Shown: one piece after another, positions 24,106-35,106 of the stretch
Numbering within the stretch: position 1 is the stretch's first letter
How the letters are laid out: the number at the start of each line of letters is the position of its first letter
Assembly: GCA_964017145.1 (NCBI GenBank)
Contig: OZ024851.1
Location: 1,612,001-1,676,000, forward strand
DNA length: 64,000 nt
Origin: Agrocybe praecox
Lineage: Eukaryota; Basidiomycota; Agaricomycetes; Agaricales; Agrocybaceae
Direction: 5' to 3'
Made by a program: the position numbers and the translations under genes
The notes under the pieces: model-generated
Seen by the model: only the letters and a program-made list of their open reading frames with translations
Told to the model about the DNA's origin: nothing
The model's database searches: none

Positions 24106-25191
24106 ATGGAGACATACACCGATGTCGAGTCTTTCCTTCGTGCTCCTAATGTGTGGTTCTGTCAAGCGATGTATCACCTTTACACCTGTTTTTTGTTCAC
24201 AAAGTCGGATATCAAGACCACATTAATCCCCATCGTGAGTGATTTCATACCCACTTCTAGCTGAAACTAACGAGCATCGTATGTAACAGGCTTCTTTTGC
24301 CTTGGCCACAGCACCCATAACCGATATACGAAGGTTACCACACGTCGTACTGTGGATATGGCTCCACCTTCTTCAATTCGATCTTTCTAATCAGACTTTA
24401 AATCCAGCGGAGGATATGATCAACAAAAAAGACCGACCATTGCCGGCCAAACGAATTACACTTGAGCATGCTCTGATTTTACGATGGGCTATTATCCCCA
24501 TATGCTGGGCTGTGTCTTCTTACTATAGCACCGGCGTCTTTTATTCCAGCGTCGCATTGGTGTTCTTTACGTTTGCCTATAATGAATGGTCTGCACACAG
24601 TCATTGGCTTCCACAAAATATGGTTAATGGACTTGGAATGGCGTCTTTTGAAGCAGGAGCTACCATGCTAGCAGGTATACATGACCAATATCTCTGAGAA
24701 AGATGACCATCTATTGAATTTAATGCTTCTACAGGTGATAATATTCATACTTTACATCGGACATCTATCCTCGCTATCGCTATCAGTGCCTGCATATTTG
24801 CCACTACAATCCATACTCAAGACTTTAAAGATGAAGTAGGGGATCGTGCTACCGGACGGAAAACATTGCCCATATTATTTCCTTCTATAGCTAGATACAG
24901 CGCAATAATCGCGTTGACTACATGGTCACTCAGTCTTTCATTGATTTGGGAGTTAGACTGGGTGCTAGCTTCGGTTTTTTTTTTGTTGGCATTATTCGTA
25001 GGGGTACGCTTTGCTATTCGTCATACAGTATCGGCAGACCAGATTTCTTTCTACTGGTACAACGTGAGTTACCCCGAGTCTTTTTCTTTGTAGAATATTT
25101 CTGACTAAATTCCTTTATTTTCACTCTGCAGTTATGGCTTTCTCTGGCACATGCTCTCCCGGCATACTACTATACGTACGCCAAGAAGTAA
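24106..25191 (+). CDS. UbiA-family membrane prenyltransferase / UbiA-type terpene cyclase
   Basis: Four exons (24106-24234, 24290-24674, 24735-25063, 25132-25191) give 300 residues in perfect phase. Two aspartate-rich metal/diphosphate motifs are present: NQTLNPAEDMINKKDRPLP (about residues 91-109) and DFKDEVGDRATGRKTLP (about 208-224). They are separated by hydrophobic helices such as WAIIPICWAVSSYY. Further transmembrane stretches (ASVFFLLALFVGVRF) follow, and the protein ends in a short YTYAKK tail. Members of this fungal group attach prenyl chains or, as with Fma-TC of fumagillin biosynthesis, cyclise farnesyl diphosphate. Which reaction applies cannot be read from sequence. Neighbouring P450 and aldehyde dehydrogenase genes fit a terpenoid or meroterpenoid pathway. 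Confidence 0.9.
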
Positions 25192-25963
25192 AGTTCAACT
25201 TTCTGGGACTTCTGGTAAAAACAACGCCTTAATAGACTCTTTATTACATATTTTCCATTTCTTGACCAGATTTCTTACTGTATTTAATTGTGTTGGAATG
25301 CAAATGCGCAGATTACAATATTCGTTGTTGTCCAATTACTTGAAAGTCTATCACAAGCATGATAACAGCGTCTCATTTCAAATCCTTCCATCGTGACCAG
25401 AGAAAATCTCGCACTTTGCGTTAAGTGGCATCCCATCATGATTTTCGTGCATACAAAGAGTTGGTAGCTACCTGGAGTGGCTTCGAGATGATGAATTCTG
25501 CATCTTAGACCGTACCACTATAGGACAGGCCAACCCAACGAACTCATAAGCTAAAATAGGCAGGATTGTGACGAAGTTGGGTTACAGTTAAACAGAGTCT
25601 TGGATCATATGGAAGCATTATCCAGAGTAGACACAGATACGTCTCCGATTGATTCCAATGTAGACACTTTGTAAATTTCCCTGCGCTGGCCAATGTGCGA
25701 CAAACAGCGACGAGTTTCGGTGTTTTCCAAACTCCTTGGTCTTTTGGGAGAATAAAGAACATATCTGATCGAACTAAGCATCATAAGTCTATCAGACGCG
25801 ACATCAGCTCAAGTGGCAGGCGCGGGGTGTTACTTCTCCTGTTACTTGTCCAATTTTCATCATGATGTGCGGAAGTCTCGATCCCGAAAAGGGTTATTCT
25901 GATGTACGTAAGGTAATCACACGCGATACCATGAGCGAGCGACGAAATATATTTAGAAGATAT

Positions 25964-26443
25964 AAGGCATGCGCCTCGCTTCGCTCTGGCACCAAAAATA
26001 CAAAAAAAAAAAGGAGGACCAAGGAGGAATTAGAGCATAGCCGTACACGGTGGGCTCCACCACGTCACATATTTCCAAGATACGGGTATCTGAGGCCATA
26101 CTATATATGTGAAGCCCGAGACTGTATCTTTGGCATACAGGTTGATAAATATACGCGACCTGTATTTCTTAACCTGCTTCTCGGAGAAATAGGTATCGAC
26201 GCCTGCCATGGTAAAATGTCACGGCATCAAAATAATACCAAACTCAAAGGAAAGAGAATATCCGTAAAATTGTTCCAAATTTGGTGAGATGAAGTGGAGA
26301 GATGGAGGACAAAGGATGGAATATGGCAAGAGCAATAAATATACGTCATCAAAATGAGAAAATTAGTGAAAAGACCAATAAGATTTACCAGAAGAAGTGC
26401 AAAATCAAACATGTACACATGAACTTGCGCATAGTATAGCAAT
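25964..26443 (+). repeat. Dispersed repeat family R2, copy 1 (interrupted)
   Basis: A leading piece at about 25964-26000 contains CTTCGCTCTGGCACCAAAAA. The main body at 26222-26443 includes TTCCAAATTTGGTGAGAT, GGACAAAGGATGGAATATGG and ends TAGTATAGCAAT. Related copies lie at 38994-39255 and 47203-47465. About 220 bases between the two pieces are absent from the third copy. It is not coding. Confidence 0.7.
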
Positions 26444-27792
26444 ATTCGGAGTCGATATAGATGCTTTTCTCCGCTGTATTCTGCAGCACATTTATCATAG
26501 TATCACGTCTCGATGACTCCTGAGATCTGAGTTCTTGCTGATTCTCGCGGGTGCCTTGCTGATGTCTCGCTGATGTCTCGCTGATGTGAGCGAGTGTCTC
26601 GCTTCTGCTCACTTGCTTCTCACTTGCTCTAGCTTGTGACTTGCTTGTGCTTGCTCGAGTCGCTTGCCCCGTACGTGTAAACGTTAAAATTCATATAGCC
26701 GGTCTCTGACGCCTTTGCAGTTGTTTTATTCTGGTTTCTTCCCCCACGTCGAATAATATCAAAGGAAGACCGCAATCCTGACCCATATCCGGATTGGAGG
26801 ACTACATTTCTCCGCCTGGACTGGTTTGATAGACAGGTCGATTGATTCTGAAGCATCCAATTCCTCGTTGATGATGGTTCCATTACCATCATGCATTCGT
26901 CCGAATGATTAAGATACGCATACGACCAGCTACCCCGACATTGTTTGTTGATCATGGTATGATGGTGCAAGAATGAATACATTAAGGAGATATATTTGCA
27001 ATGAACCAAACAAAGGCTTCCGTCATGTATGAACTGATCACGTCTACGTCGCATTGCCAGATTCATATATACACGCACGGTCCTCAAAGCTTCTATATAT
27101 CATCAGAAACATCAGAAGCTCAAGTAGTACCATAAGAGCCCCAATTCTAATTCCTTTATACTTGATTTAATTATGGTAGCAACCAAGTCATCTCATCTGC
27201 GTTATCGTCGCGTTCAATATTTAAAGTTCGATATATATACATCCGCTCTGGCACTCTCGGCTTTGCCATGTCATAAAAGCCACATATAGAGAGATAGCTT
27301 ATTGATACTTCTACGGGGATTAGGTTTCGTCCCTCATGCATCATGTGTGGCCAAAGAGGCGTTTCTCAAGTAGGGCAAAGAGAAATCTGCGAGTCCTCTT
27401 GCAAGCTTGCGCAATGCGAGAGCGCAGTGAAGTTTTGCACCACTTTAGGGCCAAATTGAAGCTCATAAATTCGAAGTCTCCAAAATATGGCGTGATGTGC
27501 GCGAAGAGAAAAGTTGCGCGATTGACCCAAAATCACGCAACTTTGGAATTTAATCCGCACATCTTCTATGGTTCAAGGTAGGTGATGTGCTGTGGCTAAT
27601 ATATTAGTCCACCGCGCACTAAAGACTGCCAGTGAAAGTAAAATTTATTTTCATAATATAGTATTGTAATACGCAATGTGTTGAATGCGGGCCACTTGTG
27701 CCAAAATTTTGACAGGTGGGATCGCTCACAAATGAAGACCCAAACTTCTCATTTTACATATGTTTTACATGACGGTATGATTATACTCAAAT
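26444..27792. other. Gene-free stretch downstream of UbiA
   Basis: A short tandem CTGATGTCTCG repeat lies at about 26560-26590. Longer open frames on the minus strand (26629-27087) have repeat-like composition and no motifs. No supported gene was found; the same holds for 25192-25963. Confidence 0.4.
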
Positions 27793-29826
27793 TTACAAAT
27801 TGGCAGACGCTTCCGAGTCCGGGATGGGAGCCTGCAAGGCGGCGGAGAAGAACGCCAATGACTCGCTGGTATATGGAGGGTACCTCGCCCCAAAGAACTG
27901 TTCGTCACTAGTGGAAAAAAATAATCAAGAGCTCAGCTAAAATAATTAGTCAATATTGAATGTCGAGACAGACCTGAATCGAATATCAACCACGCCACGT
28001 TCGTAGACGAAGCTGTCGAACGTGTATTTGAGAATCTGACGACCGTCTGCAAACATTAATGTAAAGAGTCAATGAAAAAGCATGATCATATAAGATTAAA
28101 GAGAGATTATACGTACGTCCAGACTCGCCAACACCCCTGAATGGAAGTTCGCTAACTGAATGCAAGGGTTTAATCATCGTACTTGGCAAGTACTAGTAAT
28201 AGAAGCCATGTACCTCCAGCATACTGGAACACATCGTTAAACGAAACGGCTCCACTTCTTGTCCTCTCGACCACTATAGAGAAAGAGGAAATGGCTTGGT
28301 GAATGAAGAATCTAAATATGGGAGCGGACATTAATTACCTTTGCTCTTATTAGCTTCGTTATTAGAAAACACATATATAACAAGTGGGTCATTTCTACGA
28401 ATTTGCACACGTCAGAGATTTATCATTATAGAAATTAAAGGATTGAGATATCGCACCTTTCGTTGACATAGTCAATAGCCTCTTCGACAGTTTTGACGGC
28501 GTAGATGGGCAAAATAGGCCCAAAGATTTCACTGTGAGTGTTCAGCGTTTAATAACATGTACTCAGAGGAAGAGATCCGCTCCAGACGTACTCTTCCAGA
28601 ACCGCATCGTCGTCTTTGATATCAGTAATGACCGTAGGCTCTATTCCCCTTCTCCCTCCTTCAAGTTCCCATTTCCCACCAATCGCAATATTACCTTGCA
28701 TCCTTTCCAAGAGGGACTTCAACCTCTCAAAATGGGCATCCGAGATAATACGACTGTATGAGTCGGACGCCAAAGATCCTTGAGGGAAGAACGCGTCATA
28801 ATGCTCCTTCAATGCTGCAACTAACCCAGGCACGATCGTCTTCTCCGCAATAATGTAGTCGGGAGCGATACATATCTGGCCAGAGTTGTTGATCTTTCCC
28901 CAGAGGATACGCTTTGCAGTCAGAGAAATGTCGACAGAAGAGTCAATTATGACGGGGGATTTACCACCCAGTTCGAGGGTCATAGGCGTGAGATGCTTAG
29001 CTGCTGCTGCTGATATAACTCTGGCGACACGGCCGTTACCAGTATAATAAATATGATCCCCTATTGGTGAAGCAGTATCCATGCAAATTTAAAAGGTTAG
29101 CTAGACGGAACACGAACGAGACACTGATATTACATACATTTAAACTCCAAAGCCTTCGTAATTTCTGGTACACCTCCGAGTAAAACCTTATACGCCCTCG
29201 AATCGAGATACTTGGGAATAGTTCGAGCGAGGAAAGCAGACGTGTTTGGTGAGATTTCGGAGGGTTTGAGGACCGCACAGCACCCTGCAGATATAGCACC
29301 ATACAGTGGCTGCATGGAGAGTACGAAGGGATAATTCCATGGGCTTCATGAAGGTCACAGTAAGATAACCTGTCATTCTGAAAAAAGGAAAGAAAATAAT
29401 GTACGAAATAATGAGTACGACACCTTTCGAATGCTTCACTATCTTCGGATTCCATCCCTGTTGCCACGGAGCGGCTGGGACAACAATCTCTGGTTTCATC
29501 CATTCTTCAAGCTTGTCAGCCGCAACGAGACTTTGGTTGAGTATGGTGGCAATTTCTGCCATAATAGCCTCCTGCTTGGGTCGCCCCAGGTCAAGGCGGA
29601 GACAGTTGGCAATTTCGTCTGCATTTTCCTTGACTAGACGTGCGAGTTGGAGGAGTTGATGACGACGCCAGGCAAGGGGTCTGGTTAATCCTGTTTTGAA
29701 TGCCTTGCGAAGATTCGCGTTAATCTATCGTATAATGTAACGATGTCAGATAGACATGTTGAGGGAAGAGGATAAAGAAACCATAGTTACGATTTCGATT
29801 TCTGGGATAGGGGTGTATTCGGCCAT
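27793..29826 (-). CDS. Aldehyde dehydrogenase (class 3 / fatty-aldehyde type)
   Basis: Ten minus-strand exons (29826-29791, 29724-29405, 29343-29138, 29060-28592, 28531-28457, 28394-28339, 28273-28214, 28155-28117, 28046-27974, 27907-27793) are in phase throughout and give 482 residues. The enzyme oxidises an aldehyde to a carboxylate with NAD(P)+. Visible landmarks are SPWNYPFVLSMQPL, cofactor-site KPSE, TGNGRVARVIS, general base Glu in LELGGKSP, nucleophilic Cys in GQICIAPDY, EIFGPILP and the C-terminal FGARYPPYT typical of class 3 ALDHs. There is no C-terminal membrane anchor. Its position after P450-1 and UbiA suggests it may finish oxidation of a P450 product. Confidence 0.93.
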
Positions 29827-30066
29827 GTCACTTACTAGAAGAAAGATGAGGAAGGGTCCTAGTGTGATTAGTAGGGAACTTTTATATCATTCCATAGATG
29901 GGGTTTATGTTGGTCCGATACTATCATGTTCGAACGCATCCTTATTGAGGTTCTTGGAGAGAAATCTGACCTCTGACACGGACTCCTGATGAGATTTGGC
30001 ATGAGATATGAGCGGTGAAGGAAGTGTTGGAATTGTTTGATGGGCTTGTTCGGCAACAGACTTAAG

Positions 30067-30189
30067 TTATTGATTTACGAATCATGACGCGCGACGTTCC
30101 GTGAAGTTGTCACGCGATCGTCGAAGATCGTTGAGAATCGCGACGCAAATAAAAGTGGATCTGATTTTTGTCCGAGACGGTGCATCATA
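30067..30189. mobile_element. Terminal fragment of the 17433-19159 transposon family
   Basis: The right edge ends TCCGAGACGGTGCATCATA. Read inverted, this starts TATGATGCACCGTCTCGG and matches the ends of the element at 17433-19159. The preceding bases carry the same style of CGATCGTCG / AATCGCGACG subterminal repeats. No partner end was found, so it is a truncated copy. Confidence 0.6.
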
Positions 30190-30391
30190 AACTTACATGC
30201 CCTCTTTGATACGGCGTTCTAATTTCTGAGCCATGCAGTTCATCTGGGTTTGGGTTGGGTTTGGGTTGTTCATTAGAATATTGGCACAGCGCCCGATAAA
30301 TAACAAATAATAATTTCATCCTTGGCACTTAACAAGAAAAAGAAAAAAATTGACTTGAACTGGCGCGAAGCCCATCGTCTTATAATTTAGA

Positions 30392-32071
30392 TCATAAATC
30401 ATCACTACTGAGCCTCGCCTTAGACCCAAACTCAACATTATGCTGTATCAATGGAATGGAAAGTGTAAAGGGTCGACATCATCAGGATAGAATATCTATT
30501 AGATAAGGTTGATTCACCTACCTTTCCAGCCGACCAATTATTGTTTGAGTTGAGGGTAGTCGCACCACTGTCGGTGGTCGTTTGCTCAGTTACTCGGGAC
30601 ACATGAAGGCGCATCCCAAATGATTCCGGCTGCTGAGACGAATCATAATGAATTATCTTCGTTGCTGTCCGACGGCTATTGAGCGTGACGAGCAGACTGT
30701 TCGTGTACCTAAAGATCAATGCAGGAGACGGTGACGTTAAGCTTTTCGTGTAGTCAAATCTGCTTGATTATTCGATCACACTCACAGTTTTGCAAGTATG
30801 TATCCACTTGATATTGGCTGTCAGTTTGAATCTTTACTCTTCATATTCAATGCTTACGGGACGTAATAGAAGTTGGAAGACGTATCGGAGACAAAAAGAC
30901 CCAAGTCAACTCCTGCGCAAATGGCAGTGACCAACCCAGTTTGAATAGAGTTGGTGATCAGGCGGTTGACTAGTCCTTCAGTCTGTGCAAGTGGCGTATG
31001 GATCTTTATTTTGGCCAGCTGTAGAAGCATAGGCAAAACCATTACATCCATCAGTCATTCGTGCTCGATGATTTGAAATAAAAATACGCACGATATAAAT
31101 CATTCCACCTGTAATCAAAACATCCGCGATGAAACTGCCAGCCAACCAATACTAAAAGATTGGGATAGAATCCAACATGATGATGAATGTAAATGTGTGT
31201 AGGTGGTGCTCACTGCAAAAATAGGATGTAATTGGAGTAGCCTTTCTTGTGTACGAGCGAACTGGATCTAAGAGGAAAAGGACAGTTTGAATCAAAAGTC
31301 AAGATGGTTCAGTGACGAGTCACAGCCTAGTGAAAACATAACATACCAATATAGAACCCACGAATCCACCCATGGCTTGAGTAGATGCAACCTGTTTAAT
31401 TATTCACTCAATATTCGAATTTACCACACTTGAAAATGCCTAAAGATGTTTACCATGACAATTATGACGGAGAGTCCGCGCATCCACATCGTGCTTGAAA
31501 GAACCCATATATGCCTAAGATAAAGAACGAAAGAAATTATGTATGTATTATGCAAAGATCATGTAGGCACTCACCATGCGTAGAATAGCAGACGACAAAG
31601 TAAACTGCGTTATTATATCATGATTTAATATTTTTGGTGGGCGAAGTTACAATAAATGAGTGGATCTACACATACCAAGGATACGGAGCCACACTTTGTC
31701 ATTCCTGGATTGGTGGTGGTATTGGTCTATCCGTGGATTACCAAATTATGACACTTCAAAGATAACGATACCACTCACAAGTCTGGATGATCAGGGTGCC
31801 CATGAGCATCCAATTTATCCAGGAGCCTATGACCTATAGGATATAGCCGGAATGGGATAAACAGTCAATGTTTTGCTTTCCCTCAGAAGCACCACCCCAG
31901 TGTTGCTTACAAGAGGTCCTATCCTGAAGAATAGAAAAAATGTAATAAGTATTTCACAGATTGAACAAATGGAGGCAGAAGGTGGGAAGCATATATGTAT
32001 GTGTGTACGTACACTGTTGCAGCAATCGGCGCCAAGATGGTAGGGAACGACTGTGTTGAATTGTCCGACAT
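30392..32071 (-). pseudogene. DUF6534-type multi-span membrane protein gene, probably damaged
   Basis: A chain of short minus-strand exons from 32071 encodes hydrophobic blocks in the order expected for mushroom DUF6534 proteins: GSWINWMLMGTLIIQT, DKVWLRIL, LLFYAWHIWVLSS, YWLAGSFIADVLITGGMIYI, ITNSIQTGLVTAICAGVDLG, LAKLYTNSLLVTLNSRR. Two junctions (after DKVWLRIL and before YWLAGSF) do not keep phase with any splice pair I could find. The region normally encoding transmembrane segments between them is also missing. The total is about 280 residues where I would expect 320-370. I therefore call it disrupted, although a missed exon could rescue it. The 5' and 3' thirds are intact in phase. Confidence 0.55.
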
Positions 32072-33474
32072 TGGGTGTGCACTGCACCGGCTGAAGAGTG
32101 TATTGTGTTTGGGGTTTTTGGGTTGGTCAAGCCTACATTAATTTGAAGGCTTTTAAAGATCCGCAACTGGCTAGTAGTAGTATTTCCATATGCTACCCCG
32201 GTATCTACCACTAGAGATGTTCTGATGAACAACTCGATCTGTATTCATATCAAGAAGAGTTTCCGAGAAGCCAGGAGCACAAGACCAGAATGTACCAGTG
32301 TATATTGCTGGCAGTTTGAACCAAGTTTGAAAATTTGAACGTCGAACAGCGCTTCTAAAAGTTAAACATATCAAAATCAATGTCCTGCATCACACGGATA
32401 CTTGGATCCAGATTCCAGTTTTGAAACCGCCGGGCCATCCGACCAGCGCTTCTAATTGAGCACATCAAGAGGACCACCCCGCATCCAGTAGATACAGTAC
32501 GGGGATACTTATTATGAGAGAAGAAGAGAAGAGTAATGTCGTGATTTCCTTCCGAGGATCGAATAGAAGGCTTATTGCTCAATGATGACGCAATGACAAT
32601 CAAACGTAACGCGTAACGCACCGACACATTTGAACGCGGGCCAGGTTGTTAAGACGGCGGCAAGTATTTTTGAGCTCTTTCCTGACGAATTTTCGATGAT
32701 TATGCGTTTCTACGTGTACTATATAGTATACAATTCTACGATGCTAATACATAGCTCATTCCAGCTCGATCCATCAATTTGGTAAGCCCATATGTTCTAC
32801 TCATCAGCGCTCAGCCTCAGTTGCCAGGCGATCCTAACAAGTAATTACCATACCGAACAGAAGAGAATATGTACTGACAAGTAGATAGTATTATACTGTG
32901 ATTTGAAATTATCCTATGTACCTTTTAATCTTAAGAATTAATTTTTGGCGCTTGGTGCTGAGTCGACTCAGATTTGTACCCACGTTGCTTATTTTAGCTT
33001 CCGTAATGCACCCTCATCGGGTTACCACCGTACATTTGGATCAAAGTTAGATACAGTACTACTTCTATCATGATCATATTCACGGTATGAGTACAGTGTC
33101 GATGGGTACAACTCAGATGCGGATCTGACCAAGATCTGATGCGATCTGCTTACCAAGATTACCAAAAACGTACAGAATCAACAGAATCCATACTATTATT
33201 TTAGAAATTGTTTAGAAACGTTTTACACATGCGAAATCTTATTGTTTTGAATAACTGAGGATGGTTATAATAACTGTTATTATTTTACAACTAAGCTGGT
33301 GCAAGAATCCGTCAAACATATCCATGACGCGCTCAAGCGGAGCACATGACATTGTTTACCACGCCGTTCACGTTGCGAAATCCTTGCTCAATGCTCTTTC
33401 TATACCACCACTCCCAATCGTCTCCTCTCTCAATCCCTCTTCAAGTTGAATCTCGGGACTCCTCAATCTGCTTT

Positions 33475-34907
33475 TTAAAGCTCAAGAACCTCGCACTGCT
33501 CAAGATGCCCCTCCATTTTCGATGCCAGGAAGTAATTGTGGCACACTTTACATTGATCCACAATCCCCCAGAGCTCGTTTTTGGTCAGACCTCCTCCTGC
33601 CCAAAGATGCGCGATATATTCCTCGGTTGGGTCAGTAGGCATTGCTTTCGCCTTTCCTTTTCCAGACCCTCCAGTTGATACCTTGTCATAGGTCCCTATT
33701 TCCGTGGCTCTGGATTTGGACTTGGCTTGAAGGATGGTCATGGGTTTGATATCGATGGGTGGACGGACGCGTATTTCCTCTGGTGAGTGTCCTTGACGAA
33801 GTAAGAGATCATCCATATAATTTTCATCAAAGTAGGGGTCGTCAATCTCGAAGTAGTTCTTGTTTGAGCTTGGGCCATGGTAATATCTTGGTACCCTATG
33901 CGAGGGAGAACCTAGGTTCGCCAACGTCTTGTATACATCATCCATGTTACGCTCGGTGCCCTACATCGGAAAGATGAGGATTGATATGGACAATATAGTG
34001 AGTTGTTCAATTGATAACTTACTTTAAGCAATGATGCAAAGCTTCGAGGAACAGCGACATTCCCACTATTCAACTGTTTTGTCCCGCCATACTCGTATGA
34101 TGATTCACCAAGGTATCCCTCAAAGTAAGGTGCCACTTCCTTTCGATTGACTCTCTGCTCAAACATTAGAAGATAGGGTGCCATTTTTGGACGTTCTCCA
34201 TTCACTGAAGACACAGTAAGTAATATTCTTTGTTTCTCGAACACTAGCAGTAACGTACAACTCGAATAGGGTATATGTCTGTACTCTGAGACTAGGTTTG
34301 TTGTCTCTCTTTTGCGTGTAAGATTGACTATGCAGTATTAGGGTTAATAATGGCTGTGACTACTCCCTTGCCAGCTAACGGCTTACCCGTAAACCCGCAC
34401 TGACTATCTTTGAAGAAGCAGTATGCCACGATACTGTTGCACGTTCTTTGGACAACGATACGGCATGGACGAGGCTCATCCGACACCATACCACAGAAAC
34501 ATTCGATAAAAATGCTCTTATTGTCAAGATATTGTTTAAGGTTGGTGATGCGGCCACGAGAGGATAGCGGCCTACATGGTGTGTCAGTTGCAAAGATTTC
34601 TCAACTTCGGTCTTAAGAACATACCAGGCAATTGAACAGACAGTCCTTGCCATCCGTGAATATACAACAACGTCTTGGCTTCGTCGCTGAGCTTCGCGCG
34701 GAGCAAAGAAAACACCTTCCATAGGTAAGTATTGGTGTTGCAAGTTAGTGTTAGATGTGGTCGTTTTTGCTGCGGGTTGGGGGTTTTTTATGCTCTTTCA
34801 GGGACCCCCATAACTTGTAGGTAAGCATTTCGATCACCATCATTGTATAAGTCTTTTTGATGACTTTTTCGTAGTTTCAAAAGGGCATGGTTTCCTTTCT
34901 TGGCCAT
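33475..34907 (-). CDS. MULE companion protein with two zinc-finger-like motifs
   Basis: Six minus-strand exons (34907-34815, 34769-34666, 34571-34387, 34327-34262, 34204-34023, 33960-33475) give 371 residues in phase. The start is basic (MAKKGNHALLKLRKSH). Around residues 80-125 is a CFCG ... AYCFFKDSQCGF block that resembles a GRF-type zinc finger (CxCG ... C.FF....CGF). The C-terminus has CKVCHNYFLASKMEGHLEQC, a C-x2-C-x12-H-x3-C pattern. In between lie low-complexity charged stretches. The donor ending exon 2 (GTATAT) was chosen over a later GTATGT because only it keeps phase. The protein is probably nucleic-acid-binding and may assist transposition. I do not recognise a named family. Confidence 0.65.
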
Positions 34908-35106
34908 TTTAAGTAATGTATGTACACTTTAACCTGCTATTTTATGTAAGAAATCTGAAATTTCCAGTTTTCCGTTGCTAGAGTCCCCCCCCTTCTATAT
35001 GCAAATATTTGTGTTCCATGGCCCCTGCGCAGCGCATTTGACTTCTGCGCTCGTGTTCTTTTGTCACCTCTATCTCAACGCTTCATCGTTTAATGTGTAC
35101 TTAACT

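Noticed and set aside
26629..27087. 152-codon minus-strand frame
   Set aside because: It runs through simple repeats, has no family motif and shows no intron structure.
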